Source: Saccharina japonica (lineage: Eukaryota > Sar > Phaeophyceae > Laminariales > Laminariaceae). From it: a DNA stretch of 64,000 nt. The stretch covers positions 302,562 through 366,561 of the forward strand of contig MEHQ01003627.1 in NCBI GenBank assembly GCA_008828725.1. The letters are read 5' to 3'. The notes below the pieces were generated by a model. That model had not been told where the DNA came from. It saw only the letters and a list, made by a program, of their open reading frames with translations, and did not search any database. The translations under genes were made by a program, and so were the position numbers. Of the stretch, positions 49,680 to 61,386 are shown in pieces (within the stretch, counting starts at the first letter, position 1; the number at the start of each line of letters is the position of its first letter).

Positions 49680-50580
49680 GTAGCGGAAAGCACGAGAGCG
49701 TGAGTTGGCAAAATTCGATGAAAATCGACGAGCGTTGGGAATGCTGAACCCTCTGCGCGATCAAAACCAAGGCATGAACCGTAGTGGGGAGGAGGGAGAA
49801 GAGCCTGCTTTGTGACCCCGGATGTGAGTTACGATTATGGACGGAGAGGGACAGACGTGCGAAGATAATAAATGGGATGGAAAAAAACAAACAAAAACGT
49901 AAGATACCGGTGTCATATTTTCGTACATACAACAATGGTGTCGTATTTTCGTACCTACGACACTGTGCATTCGCGGCACAAATCTCGGACAAGTAAACTA
50001 CTACCAGGTAACTAATAAAAGGGTGACCAGGGACGTATTTTAATAAGAATACAAGGGCTCCGCATGGGTGCCGGCATTCGCCGGCACCCATGCTTCGGGT
50101 AGGGCAGGGAAGGAGTTGGAACTGTTCCATCCGACATAAACGAAAAAAGAAATTGAAAGGAATGCCAAGGGTTCCATCCGAATTCATGAATTATCAGGAG
50201 ACAAAGGTTGACAACAAATAAAGCAAGCATACGAGTAGTTGCAACACACGTTACTGGCATTGAATGCGTTGCCATTAGCTGGAAGTCAGCGCATGAAATG
50301 CGCAGAAAGAAGTACAACAGCAACGTAAAACCACGATGAACGCAAAAGGAATTGTCGCTAAAGTGACTGTTGCTCTTTTTGAAAAAAAAGCAAAATTTTC
50401 GTGCTCGGGTTGCAGCTGCTATAAATATAGCCTCGCAGTATATAACAGCACAACAGTACGTACAGCAGCAGTGCATTATTAGAAGTGCATGTGTAGCCAG
50501 TTCGCAGTTCGTACCCAGCTTATATGCGGCAAATTGGTATTGTCTCCACCAATCTACATGGTGGATACGTTGAGTAACTG
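49680..50580. other. No supported gene
   Basis: A 193-codon minus frame (49606-50187) has improbable composition. Repeated GGTGTCGTA-type words occur at 49500-49545 and 49908-49965. A hairpin CGGGTGCCGGCGAATG-type palindrome lies at 50068-50092. Confidence 0.25.
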
Positions 50581-50589
50581 TAATTAATT

Positions 50590-51600
50590 AGGAATATTTG
50601 GAACGTATAAATCGCACCTATCCCCCCGATACAGGCTTCAGGAAACCGCAGCACCACATTATTATTATTACCATTTTGCCTGTGAAAACACCCAGCAAAA
50701 AAAACTATGTTTTTCATTTTCCAACAATAAAAAGCTAGGATCTTCGTACTGCTGCTACTACTGTGTGTTCAGCGACCTATTATACTGAAGGTTCACCTAT
50801 CTTTCCAGCTTCTTTTGTGTGAGTGTCATATTATTAATTGTACAAAACCTATTTGCGGGGGGATGGCCGATTTTCTGCTTTTTTTGTTAGTATTGAACAA
50901 TCGTAATTATTTTTATAATGAAGGGTTCACGAATGTCCCCGCTTCTTGTATATGAGTGTCGCAGTAGAAAATCAATTTACTGGGGGATGGCAGGTTTTCT
51001 CGTTTTTTATTATATATTACATGAACGTTGAATAACGTAATTATTTTCATAAAAAGCTAGGATCTTTGCACTACCACAACTAAACTACTATATGTTCAAT
51101 GCGAAAAAATACCGTGCACCCCGCTGGGTGGAAATCTGGGTGGAAATTTACTGCACACCCAGCTATTATTTTATATAGGTTTTAATGTGTACTCGTCGTG
51201 CACCAAGATCCCTGATCCCAACACCGATACGTAGGAGGACGGTTTGCGCATCGAGCTATCGATTTATGGTTCGCGCTTCGCGCTCTCGGCCTCCGGCGGC
51301 TTCTGCGGAGGGCTGATTATATTTCAACACCTTGTGGGTGGGAGCAGGGTGCCAAATGGGATCAGATCCGGGTGGGGATCAGGTCCGGGTGGGAGCGCGG
51401 TAATTTTTATCGGTGTTCAATGCCCCAAAAAAAGGGCTCACAAATATTCCCGCTCCTTTTATACGAATATCACAGAGTAAAAAATGCATACAGCATCTAT
51501 TTGCGAGGGGATGGCTTGTTGTTTGCTTATTTATTAATAAAATGCTGAATACGTTGAACAATCAATTGTAATTATTTTTTGGAACGTACAGATCGTACCT
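50590..51600. repeat. Dispersed ~170-bp AT-rich direct repeats
   Basis: Shared blocks: AAAAAGCTAGGATCTT (50730, 51055), GGGGATGGC(C/A)G (50860, 50984), GTAATTATTTT (50905, 51038, 51568), ACAGGCTT(C/G)(A/C)GGAAACCG(C/T)AGCACCA (50631, 51614). At least three diverged tandem copies. Confidence 0.65.
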
Positions 51601-51664
51601 ATCTGCCCCCTACAGGCTTGCGGAAACCGTAGCACCAGGCGATTTTTCTGCATCTCCCTTCCCT

Positions 51665-51900
51665 GCCACCTAGCAACAGTTACTTATTTATTGCCCGACA
51701 CAAAGAGGCAAGTATCTTCGTACGACTACTATTATTTTAACAATCATTTCCTTTGTAGTTGCACTACCACTCCCCCTGTCAAGAGCTACTTATGTATTAC
51801 CCGACAAAAAAAGGCAAGTATCTTCGTACTACTATTATAATATTATTTTTAAAGCATTCCTTTGTAGTTGAGCACTACCACTCCCCCTGTCAAGATTCAA
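51665..51900. repeat. ~105-bp tandem duplication
   Basis: TATTGCCCGACACAAAGAGG CAAGTATCTTCGTAC ... CACTACCACTCCCCCTGTCAAG occurs twice. Related single blocks (AAAGTCACCCCTTTG, CCCTGTCAAGATTCAAAG) recur at 52217-52465. Confidence 0.75.
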
Positions 51901-52499
51901 AGAAATGATAAATGCTTGAGAATGCTACCCAATATCCAAGATCGCGTGCTTACTCCTCGCTTGTCTGTCTCTGCCCCCGACGCGTTCACGGCGAGATAAG
52001 CAGGGGAACTCGTACAGATCACTTACTCGTACGAGGTAATGGTACATACCTGATGTACGTACTGCTGTATCGATCGACACGTACTACTCGTCATGCGCGT
52101 AGTTCCAAAGAGCTTCGAAGTAACGATGCAAAAGGCTGACAACATGTATGTGACTCCTACACGATACCACTGCTGCACTTATTAATAATTTACTGAGAAA
52201 CACGTCATCAGCTGTGAAATCTCCCGACCAAAGTCACCCCTTTGGGTTTGCGCACTGCAACCCTCTTTTAAAAAAGTCACCCCTTTGTGTTTGCGCGCTA
52301 CCGCCCCCCTGTCAAGATTCAAAGGAGTGCTCGAGCATGCAAACGACACAAAGGGCTGACCAGTGACAAAATGTGATTGCTACTACTACTGTGCACATAT
52401 TTAAAAAAAGTCACCGCTTTGTGTTTGTGACTACCCCCCCCCCCTTCAAGATTCAAAGAAATGCTCGACATGCCACCCAAAATCCAAGAATTTGCCTAC

Positions 52500-53300
52500 T
52501 TCTCGCTCCTCTCTCTCTGCCCCCGCACGCGTTCGCGGCGGGGTAAGCGGGGGGGACGAAGGGCGAGGGGCGTCGGAGCCGATCCTCGAAGAGAGCGCCC
52601 GAAGAAATGAAAAAACCCTCGAGATATTGAGGTGCCGAGATTCCGATACTGAGGCCGGCCCGGAATTAAAATTATTTATCGTGCGAGCTCGAGGGTTGAA
52701 TCCACATGAATTTATATATATTTATGTACGTAATACAAGCACGGCAGCTGCGAGTTCGACCGATTGAGTGGTTGATACTCAGTCTTTGAGGCTACGTCAT
52801 TCGTCAGCCGCGCGTGGTCTACGCACAGTTATTCCTCGTGAAGGATATAGGTATAGTTTGACGGATGAGATGCGAGAGGGCGTTTTGGTTTAGGAGGCTT
52901 TTGTGCGTCAGATCGGTTTGGGATGTGATTCTTTTATGCGTTTTCATTTCCTACTGTCGTTTCTTCGTCGGTTTATGCGATTGACACATTGACAAAAAAA
53001 ATGCACATTGTCGGATGACAAACGTAAATAATCACAAAAAGAAAGGATGGTGGAGGTGACTCCACCGAATGCTAACATTAAAAACAAAAACAAAAAACAT
53101 CAGACACGAGGACTTCGTCGAAACTCATATTTGCAAGCTGCATATATATATATGATACATCATACATCATACGATTTTATACCAGGGCCAACAGGACGAC
53201 GACATTACAAGGGCAATATCGGTCCAAAATTTATACAAGCCCGACCGTAAATATAGGAGCAGTTTAGATAACCGTGATATATAAGGTTAGTTTCAAAATG
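52500..53300. other. No supported gene
   Basis: Short frames only. TGCGAGTTCGACC at 52749 resembles a B box but has no A box partner. Confidence 0.25.
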
Positions 53301-53310
53301 GACTGTACAG

Positions 53311-53385
53311 CTCTGTCCCGATTTGTAAGGACCGTTTTGGTGATGATATTCATATCAAAAGGGTCGTTACATTTCCGGACAGAGT
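53311..53385. mobile_element. 75-bp mariner-like MITE
   Basis: CTCTGTCCCGATTTGTAAGG and AAGGGTCGTTACATTTCCGG ACAGAGT pair as inverted repeats. Same terminal type as 21957-22011. Confidence 0.6.
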
Positions 53386-53674
53386 GACGCCTGGTACCTG
53401 GTATAACGATAACGAACCCCTTGAGGGCTTGATTAACTTGTTAATAGTACGTATAGAGGGGAAAACGTGTCGAGATCATGTGATGACAACAGTATCCGCC
53501 ACAAGACTCAGCCCGGGCTGCTGGCGCAGGGGGTGTGTCCGAACAGCAACACCATGTGAGTTGGCTGGCTATAAGTCGGAGACTATTAATAGTCACTTAT
53601 AGTTGGCTAGTTATTGCAGTTATAACCATTGCGCGCAGCAAGTTGCGGGGTGCTGCATCTTTGTATCTCGCTGG

Positions 53675-53931
53675 GGCGTCGAGGCTCAACTTCTTATTTT
53701 GTTGCCACCGCGGTATAGCAGTACGAGTGGTCCCTCTATAGTGCCGGCTGCCCGTTTTAGTGCCTGCGAAATCCCTTGGCACAGATGGGATTGGCACGTG
53801 TGGCAGTTTGCGGAGTAGTGCCGGTTGCCGTTATAGTGCCGGCACTGTTGGCTGGCGCATACCGGCACTAAAGAGGGACCATTACTGCTATACCGCGGTG
53901 GCAACAAAATAAGAAGTTGAGCCTCTACGCC
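53675..53931. mobile_element. 257-bp palindromic element with GTGGTCCCTCTATAGTGCCG core
   Basis: Outer arms GAGGCTCAACTTCTTATTTT GTTGCCACCGCGGTATAGCAGTA are perfectly mirrored at the right. The core from TGGTCCCTCTATAGTGCCGG to CCGGCACTAAAGAGGGACCA is shared with 41655-41860, whose outer arms differ. Confidence 0.8.
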
Positions 53932-54000
53932 AAATTGACATTTCTCACCTTTAGCGGGCGTCTTCTGTAGTCGTACACGTACAATAGCAGTACAGGATAC

Positions 54001-54130
54001 AGGACGCTTATGTACGAGGAAAACGGGCACTAACAAAGACAGTCTACGGCAGGAAATATAAGAAATTCGGGAGCCGTTATTAAGCTGAATTTTGTGCAGA
54101 AAATCCCAGATAAGAAGCCCAGTCATGAGC
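54001..54130 (+). mobile_element. Decayed MITE of the GTACAGGACAC family
   Basis: TACAGGATACAGGACGC, AAATTCGGGAGCCG and CAGATAAGAAGCCCAG match the family in order; the right terminus is gone. Confidence 0.55.
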
Positions 54131-54465
54131 CACAGTTCGTATGCTACCCTGCGCCTGCTGTGTTGTTGTGACACTGGGCAGCTGCTGTGCATTTTGGAAG
54201 GGTGTAAGGGGATTGCCCTTCCTGCTAGACGACGATGCGCCCAACGAACAGTAGCATTAAATGCACGTGTTGGTCAGTGACAGAGAAAAATGCTCGTGCT
54301 GTGTGTGATTCGCTGAATAGCAGCAGCTGTACGAGTATCATCCTTCTCTGCTGTGGACTGGCGCCGTTTGAACTTTCAAACCAGTGTGTGATGAGCACAA
54401 CATTACAAGCAGCCTAAACCGATACAACTTCACTAATCTAGACCACTTCACCTCTGCGCTCGGCT

Positions 54466-55023
54466 CTAGAAAATATTGGCTTCAGACACAGCAGCCGATC
54501 GGCGCCTTCGGAGGGTCTGTGGCTCCACACAGAAACCAGCACAGCAGTCACGGCGTCCTGAAACCTCTGAAGCGGATCTCGGAAAGGAGTTGTAGAGGTA
54601 TGAAAAATATTTTATCCAGGGGGTGAATAGTGTATGTCCCCTGACAGCCTCGCGCAAACCAAACCACGAGCGCACTTCACGGCCCATCGGTTCAGGTGAG
54701 ACTGTTGCGCTGCTGGAAACATACGCATGTAGTCGCTCCGTGGTTGATGCCACGTCGCTCAAAAAGAAAGGATGAAGTAGGTCAAGCAGGTGTTTTGTTC
54801 GGGCCCCTCTCCTCTCCTCCTCTTGATGAAAGCTCCAAGCGCTGTTTCTCTTGGGTGTACGAACTTCGTGTGTTTGCAAAGCGTGGCTGTATACGTACGG
54901 CTGCTGCTGTCTTGGCTGTTGCTGGGTCGAACGGAGGTAGCAGCGGGAGCTGCTCGAGCGTAGAGGCACTGATGGCGAATGGTTTGGGCGTAGGCTTATC
55001 TTCGGTCGACTTTTGGCGGCCAT
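54466..55023 (-). CDS. Hypothetical ORF, 186 codons
   Basis: ATG at 55023 (context TAGGATGGCC). Ser/Arg/Gln-rich start (MAAKSRPKISLRPNHSPSVP), then KHLLDLLHPFFLSDVASTTE, RLHAYVSSSATVSPEPMGRE and a second Arg-rich part to the stop at 54466. Low simple-repeat content makes it one of the better non-repeat frames. An alternative on the + strand is a pair of exons (to GTAGAG|GTATGA at 54597, and 54649-54696 between CCTGACAG and TTCAG|GTGAGA). I cannot decide between them. Confidence 0.3.
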   Translation of the reverse strand: MAAKSRPKISLRPNHSPSVPLRSSSSRCYLRSTQQQPRQQQPYVYSHALQTHEVRTPKRNSAWSFHQEEERRGARTKHLLDLLHPFFLSDVASTTERLHAYVSSSATVSPEPMGREVRSWFGLREAVRGHTLFTPWIKYFSYLYNSFPRSASEVSGRRDCCAGFCVEPQTLRRRRSAAVSEANIF

Positions 55024-55419
55024 CCTAGATCGGTGACCGCAGATGAATTCAATTTGGACCTTTGTTCCATATGCATGTGAACATTGAAAAATGACTGCGA
55101 AAACATCGAGAAAGCAATCCCGAGAACCGTGCGCCAAAAAAATGTCGCAAAATTGAAATTACCTCGCAGAATTTCGACAGCAGACAGCAGCACTCGTACT
55201 CGTATGCAGCACGAGGTATGATACGAGCTTTCACGCAAAGCAACATTCCACAGATGTCCCGAGTACCGTATATGCTGTGCATACCGCGCTTCATCCTCCG
55301 AGTAAACTCGGAGTATCGAGTACATGTCGTACTCTGACTACTGAAGAGTATTGCTGGCGTAAATACAACACGACGTACTGCGACGGGAAGTATGAGCAGT
55401 ACTGGAGGCCGAAAAACTG

Positions 55420-56110
55420 CGAGTAGTGCGAGTACGAGTACGAGTATGAGTACTCGTAAGAGCTATTAATAGGAGTATGCGCAGTAAATACCCCCGGGTA
55501 TAAGGAGTACCCGCAGTACAAACATGAACATCCGAAATACTTGCAGTACTCAGGGTATCCAGAGTATTGAACCCGGAAATACTGCCAGTACTCGCAGTAC
55601 ATACTCCCGAAATGCTGCCAGTACTCTCGAGTACTCCAGTTGCCCCTCCCAGAAAAGCAGTTTGCTCCAACCCCCACTCGTGGTACCATCACTGAACGTT
55701 TTCTGAAAAAAAAAGTGGATGCATTTTCTAAACGGTGCGCAGATGGTCGTATACTGCTGTTCATACTCCCGAGCATTCTCGTACCCATTTTTATTTGTGA
55801 GAGTATTTTGGTAGTACGAGTACGACCAGTACCGACAGACGAAATACTGCCAGTACTTGCAGCACCCGCAGTACGGAACTGCGATATACTTGACGTACAG
55901 CAACAACAGTACCCACAGCAGTATCGAACCCAGAAATACTGCTACGAGTATATACGAGTAGGCAGGAAGTATCCGCAGTACTGAACCTAGAAATACTGCG
56001 AGTACGTATGATACTCGCAGTATCCGCAATACTGTACATACACCCGAAATACTGCGAGTACACGAAGTACCTGCAGTGTTTCCTCTTGAAATACTGGCAG
56101 GTACTGGGAG
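55420..56110. repeat. Degenerate CAGTACTCG/GAAATACTGC tandem array
   Basis: Dozens of copies of words like CCCGAAATACTGCCAGTACT and GCAGTACTCGCAGTAC at ~25-50-bp spacing. A long minus frame across it (Tyr/Trp/Ser/Leu-rich) is an artefact of the repeat. Confidence 0.85.
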
Positions 56111-56239
56111 CATCTGTGCAACGCTCCCTGCGCTCTGCATGTGTACGCCTGCCCACGGATTTTCGCCGCCAGCGCCGTCGATTGCGTTCTCGGAGAATTT
56201 GGGGGTTGGAGTTTCGTCGAGCCAAAAACCAAGCTGAGA

Positions 56240-56680
56240 GTTAATTTTTTTTGTGTCTGCTTGCTTTTTTCTTTTTTCCATGATCGGTCCCAATCTCCCT
56301 TGAAACTCCCATGAATCTACGACCTCGCTTTGTTTTCCTGGCGTACTGGTACAGATCCCTGAGAAAAAATCGAATGTTTCCGATTCTACAGCAGTAGTTT
56401 CAAGTCTAATCGTAGTCAACTTTTGTTTGTGTCCGCTTGCGTTTTCCATCACCGGTCCCATTCTCCCTCGAAACTCCCAGGAATATCCCTCGCTTTGTTT
56501 TCTTGGCGTACCGGGACCGATCCCTTTTTTTTTTTTCTTTTTTTTTTCTCACATTCTAGTTTCAAGTCTTACGTCTAGAATAGGAAAAAACACGTTTTTT
56601 CTCAGGGATCTGTCCCGTACTACCCGAGACTTGAAATTACAATAGGAAAAACCACAATTTCTCAGGGATTTGCGTCAGTA
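56240..56680. repeat. ~180-bp tandem duplication with GGGATC(C/T)GT blocks
   Basis: TTTGTGTCTGCTTGC ... GGTCCCAATCTCCCTTGAAA ... CGCTTTGTTTTCCTGGCGTA is repeated at 56425-56520. CAGGGATCTGT/CAGGGATTTGCGT blocks follow; a further block is at 57765-57835. Confidence 0.7.
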
Positions 56681-56689
56681 CTCGTATAC

Positions 56690-57400
56690 CTGGTAAACGA
56701 GTATATACTACGAGTGTAGGTGGGTGGATGGGTGGAGTCTCAACTTGTCTCCTTGCTTCTTGCTGAATGAGCAAGGGGTTGCTGAATGATCTATATCGAA
56801 GCTACGTGCTCGACTACGATGAGGCGGTTTTACTTACAGTCGTAGCACACTGCTGTATCTTCAGCTCGAAAAATCCTGGGTTGATAAAGGTTCACCTGCC
56901 GTCGTATCTTTCAGCCCAGAATTGTTGATATTTTTTTTGCTTTAGAAGTCTAGACATCCACTTGTAGACAAACGAATTGCTGATGATCCACGCCGGGCGT
57001 AGACAAAACCTCGAGCTCCTCCTCACTCGAAGATACCAGAACCCGAAAACCTGATGAGACTTGTAGATAAGACCCGAAGAAGAGAACCCAAGAAGATACC
57101 GCTATACCTGAGATTTCCGAATATCCACACGGCCGATACCGGACGAGAATAAGATATCCAACTCCCACCACTCGTACTCGAAAATTCCCGAGTGCCAACG
57201 ATTCCCCGTCTCGAATTCTGCAGAATTATGGGAGGTAACCGGGTGGACCACGCTCAACCCAGGGCCAGCACTGCTGTACCACCTGAATGAGATGACCACC
57301 CTCGCTGACACGAGTTAAAAAATGTGTACCTGGTATTATATTATGCCCTGAAGAAATAACACCCCAAATCTGGGCAGAGCCCAGTGAGAGAGGAGTCCGA
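56690..57400. other. No supported gene
   Basis: Frames here consist mostly of short repeated motifs; nothing with splice support. Confidence 0.25.
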
Positions 57401-57475
57401 GAGAGAGAAGAAAAGGAAGGACTGCTGTGGGCGATGATCTACAGCAGAACAAACACCAAATCCGTTTTACCCGAC

Positions 57476-57620
57476 TGCATAATCCACATACACCTGAAAC
57501 CCCGGGGACGTATAAATTCCATGGTATCCCCTGTGACCTACGTCCGGTATACCATCCGCATAATCCATACCCACCTATGATACCCGGGGATGTACCCAGG
57601 GTGTCCCCTGATGACCACAG
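57476..57620. repeat. ~75-bp tandem duplication
   Basis: GCATAATCCACATACACCTG ... CCCCGGGGACGTA ... GTATCCCCTGTGACC is followed by a second unit (GCATAATCCATACCCACCTA ... GTGTCCCCTGATGACC). A single inverted relative lies at 28440-28500. Confidence 0.65.
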
Positions 57621-57939
57621 GTTCTCGGGACGGGGATCGGGGATTGTTTTGGAAGCATCTGCGATCTCCTTCTCCGATATTCCGTTTGTATCTTGTTGAC
57701 AGCTCTTTTCAGATAGTATGGGATGCAAGGGTGGAAACACCTCCCACTGTCGATCTAAACCCTAGACTTGAAATTAGAATAGGAAAAAAAACACACACAC
57801 AATTTCTCAGGGATTCTGTACCAGTACGCCAGGAAAACAAGCGGGGGGGTGGTGGGGTTCCAGGGGGTTTCGGCGGAGATAAAGAGGCATTTGATGGAAA
57901 ATGAAAACAATCACAAAACGATTTTGGCTGTATGTATCG

Positions 57940-58620
57940 TATGTGTTCGCTTGGTCTTCGGCTCGACGAACATACAATCCCTTATCTATCGTAGGATATA
58001 CGAGTATTAATAATTTTTTTCGACACATCGAAGTATCGAACTTTCGATTTGTCGTATATACGTATCGAACGAGTTTTGCCCTCCGTCCCCTGAATCTCCC
58101 CGCGTTTTTTTTGCAGCTTTATGCAGATAATTAACAAAACCTTCTTGAATGAAACCTTCGATGCATATCGTACCAGTTTCAAATATCGAAATGGTATCGA
58201 TTCGTTTTTTTTTTTTTTAATCGGTGTAGTATCGAACTCGATTATCGTTCGATATTTTATACCTTCGATCTATCGTATAAGGGTCGTTCTTATCGAGCGT
58301 CCTTTTTCCTAAATTTCCAATATTTTTTTCCAAAAAAAAACAGGAAAAGCAAGAAAAACAGGATTTATTTGGAACGTTTGGAATTTTAACAGAGGGCATT
58401 TTTTTTGGGAGGTTTCGTATTCCAATATTTGAACATTATTTTTGGAAAATTTGGAAATCCTAAAAATTGCGCAAAATAAATATTTGGAATTTTTGGAATA
58501 ACAGTTGCTCGATAAGAACGACCCTAATAACAGTATAAAATATTGAACTCGTATCGATTCGTTTTCTTTGCTTATCGGTATCGCATCGAACTCGATTATC
58601 GTTCGACAAACAACAGTATA
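57940..58620. repeat. ATCGA-rich dispersed element, copy 2, interrupted
   Basis: Homologous to 24990-25260 (GTTTTGCCCTCCGTCCCCTG block). Interrupted at 58280-58525 by a MITE. TATCGATTCGTTTT ... TCGAACTCGATTATCGTTCG appears on both sides of the MITE. Confidence 0.6.
58280..58525. mobile_element. 246-bp MITE, AGGGTCGTTCTTATCGAGC ends
   Basis: 19-bp perfect terminal inverted repeats (AGGGTCGTTCTTATCGAGC and its complement). AT-rich interior with TTTGGAAT/ATTCCAAA inner pairing. Inserted within the ATCGA-rich repeat. Confidence 0.88.
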
Positions 58621-58819
58621 CCCCCCCCCCTCCCCAACGAGCGCTATGGATTGCGCTGGCCGACAAATTCCGCGCGCAGGCAGACAGGCGTACACGGTGA
58701 TTCTTCTGCATTTTATTTGAGTGATTCGACGAAAGAAAGGAAGTCCGATTTTCCACCGGCAAAAAATCCCACTACACCACGCCGTTATTCGATGTATGCC
58801 AGTTTAGATCATCCGCCAA

Positions 58820-58897
58820 TCACGCCGTGGCCGTTGCTGTAATCGCCATTTTTATCGCCAGTTTTCCCCGTCTAATTTCCCAAAACAGGGTTAACCT

Positions 58898-58932
<35 letters not shown>

Positions 58933-59140
58933 CTCCCCTTCCCCCCCCCCCCCCCCCCCCCCCGCATGCGTCCGTCCCGGCAATTGTAGAGATGCGAGGG
59001 TCTATGGTCATACGACTACGCGCATGCATGAAAATGAAGTACCCCCCCCCGCCCCCCCCTAATCCCCACGCATGAAATGCCTCCATTCTAAATCTCCCCC
59101 CCCCCCCCCTCCGTTTTTTTTTTTTTTTTTTTTTTTTTTT
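58820..59140. repeat. Poly-C tracts with mosaic-repeat fragment
   Basis: Runs of C of roughly 20-30 nt (58900-58960, 59043-59060, 59096-59110), a ~30-nt T run (59115-59140), and CATGCATGAAAATG next to GATGCGAGGGTCTATGGTCA. Homopolymer lengths are unlikely to be exact. Confidence 0.85.
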
Positions 59141-59645
59141 TGGCGGTCACCAAAGCTGGCGGTCGAGTAGATCATTTGTGCGGGGTGGAGAACCTTTGCT
59201 CCGCACAAGAGGAATGGTCGTACCAACGTAGTGTTAATATGGTAAGGGCGTCCGCGAGGCAGTTACATAGTAAAACGCCATTTGCTGTCTCTCGGAAGTG
59301 GCCACACCAGAAAATTAAAATTAACTCATTGAAGGCTGTCGTCCATCAATGCAAGTCCGCCTCAGAGGCGGTTCTTAGCAGGATGCAGCTCACCCTCCAT
59401 GCGACTCGCCCAATACCCCACGGCGTTTCGCGCTTGGTGCAAGCAATGTCTGCCTGGTTGGTGAAAACCCAACGCGCTCCGTCCCGGCATTGTAGGGATG
59501 CGAGGGTCTATGGTCATATGACTACGGCCATGCACAACATGAGTACACACCCCCCCTCCGGTGCTCCGTCTCGAAAGGGATGCGTGGTCAATGGTCAAAT
59601 GACTAAGGCAAGCAATCAAATGAATACCCCCCCCCCCTCCTAAAC
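59140..59645 (-). repeat. G-tract mosaic repeat, inverted copy
   Basis: Modules 3 (GGCGGTCACCAAAGCTGGCG ... AAGTGGCCACACCAGAAAAT), 2 (CAAGTCCGCCTCAGAGGCGG ... GAGTACACACCCCCC) and 1 (CGTCTCGAAAGGGATGCGTG) in reverse, separated by C tracts. Confidence 0.85.
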
Positions 59646-59929
59646 CCCCACGCATGAAACGCCTCATTCTAAATCTCCCCCCGCGCCCCCCCCACCCCTC
59701 CTATATATTCCCCGCGCATGAAACGCCTCCAATATAAATATCCCCGCCCCCACCCCTCCCCCCCTTCCCTCCTTTATTGTAACTCCCACGCATGAAACGC
59801 CTCCATTATAATCTCCCCGCGCCCCAGCTCCTATAACCCCCGCGCATGAAACGCCCTCTATGTAATATTATAACCCCCCCCCCGACTCCCCCCCCCCGCC
59901 TCTCGCCTGGCCTCCTGGCCATTTATTAG

Positions 59930-60435
59930 GTGGGTTGGCGTCGTTGGCAACGTCGCTGTAAAACACGCCACTCGCTGCGTGAGCTAGACATCAGAGGTGC
60001 CGTTTTTTGTTTTTTTTTTTTTTGGCGGTCACCAAAAGCGGCGGTCGAGTAGATCAGTGTGGCGGGGTGGAGAACCTTTGTTTCCGCAGCAGGGGAATGT
60101 CGTAATCACGTAAGTTTAATATGGTAAAGGCGTCCGCGAGGCAGTTACATAGTAAAACCCATTGCTGCTCCGGAAGTGGCCACACCAGAAATTTAAATTA
60201 ACTCATTGGAGGCTGTCGTCCATATGCAAGTCCGCTTCAGAGGCGTTCTTAGCAGGATGCAGCTCACCGCTCCATGGCGACTCGCCAATACCTCACGGCG
60301 TTTCGCGCTTGGTGCATAGCAATGTCTGCCTGGTTGGTGAAAACCAACGCGCTTCCTGTCCCCGGCATTGTTAGGGATGCGCGAGGTCTACTGGTCTATG
60401 ACTAACGGCTGCACAACAATGAGTAACACCTCCCC
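59930..60435 (-). repeat. G-tract mosaic repeat, inverted copy with indels
   Basis: Starts GTGGGTTGGCGTCGTTGGCA and follows module 3 then 2. Small insertions and deletions relative to other copies (for example CGGTGCACAACAATGAGTAA-like ends) suggest lower base quality or decay. Confidence 0.75.
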
Positions 60436-60657
60436 CCACCACCCCCCCCCCTCCTATACCCCCCACCCATGAAACGCCTCCATTATAAATCTCCCCGCGC
60501 TCCCCCCTATACCCCAAACGCATGCAACGCCTCGTTTCTTCATCTCTCCGCACGAAACGACAGGTTTCAAGCCGCGATCGGACCCATCCAGACCCTCCGT
60601 CCGCCGTATAAGACCGGAAAGTTCGACCGATACCCACGCCCTCTCTCTTTTTTTTTC

Positions 60658-60675
60658 TAGCGTATAAATACAACA
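60658..60675 (+). promoter_or_regulatory. TATA-like box upstream of kinase exon
   Basis: TAGCGTATAAATACAACA lies ~225 bp before the kinase start codon. Good TATA match; function is inferred. Confidence 0.35.
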
Positions 60676-60892
60676 AAACAGTATTTAGCCTTGAATAGAA
60701 AAGGAGCGTTTACGTACGTCGTAGCCTTGGAGGAAAAAACACAAAAAAAACGAGAGAAGGTAAAAAGTAGGATACTAATAATAAGAAAAATAAAAGACAA
60801 GAGGAGCTATTTTTATTATCGCATTTATAAAAGAAAAGAGACGGGTAGTACTAAGTAAGTAAATAGACGCTTTCAGGATCAGAAGAACGGGG

Positions 60893-61054
60893 ATGTTGAG
60901 GCGGGGAGAGATCGTGAAAGATCGATGGCGGATCGAGGAGAGGATCGGGAAGGGAACTTTCTGCGAGCTGCACCGCGCTTCCGACCGAACGAAAAAATCG
61001 GAGGGCGCGGCGGTTAAGGTGGAGGTGGAGGGCATGCAGCGCTCCGTTCTGAAG
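60893..61054 (+). CDS. CK1/tau-tubulin-kinase-like protein kinase, exon 1
   Basis: ATG at 60893 opens a 54-codon exon ending AAG|GTGGGT. Residues 5-31 GEIVKDRWRIEERIGKGTFC then ELHRASD contain the glycine-rich loop IGKGTF, and AAVKVEVEG contains the invariant ATP-binding lysine (Lys42) in the V-K-V-E setting. The leader 'G-x-I-V-K-D-R-W' and the ending 'QRSVLK' match the CK1 group, especially tau-tubulin kinases. Family members phosphorylate Ser/Thr. Only the first lobe strand region is here; catalytic-loop exons were not found downstream, where a duplicated exon end and an assembly gap disturb the locus. The unspliced frame stops at codon 61. Confidence 0.75.
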
Positions 61055-61386
61055 GTGGGTAGGCGAAGCTTTTGACGAGAGAGGGCGGGGTTGGCGGCGG
61101 TAGGGATGGGGGGGGCGGTGTGGACGGGTTCGGCTTTAGGGTAGACCCTGTGTGCTGTCCCTGATCCGACTTCATGTGGGGTGAGCGCTATTGCACTTTG
61201 CCCATACCATCGCGTCTCCGACGACTCTCCCGTAAGAGAAAGTGCCCAAAATCGCTGCAGGGGGGAACGGCCACAATGTCTTGACACTTGCTACGGCATA
61301 TCGACCGCTCCTTCCTGTCGTTAGTAGCCGTGCCCATGCCTGCATGCCTCTCCTTTGACTCCCTCCCATCACCAACGCTATTTCAG

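Noticed and set aside
55550-56461. 303-codon minus ORF
   Set aside because: Its second half is a translation of the CAGTACTCG repeat array, and its first half contains a tandemly duplicated segment; no domain.
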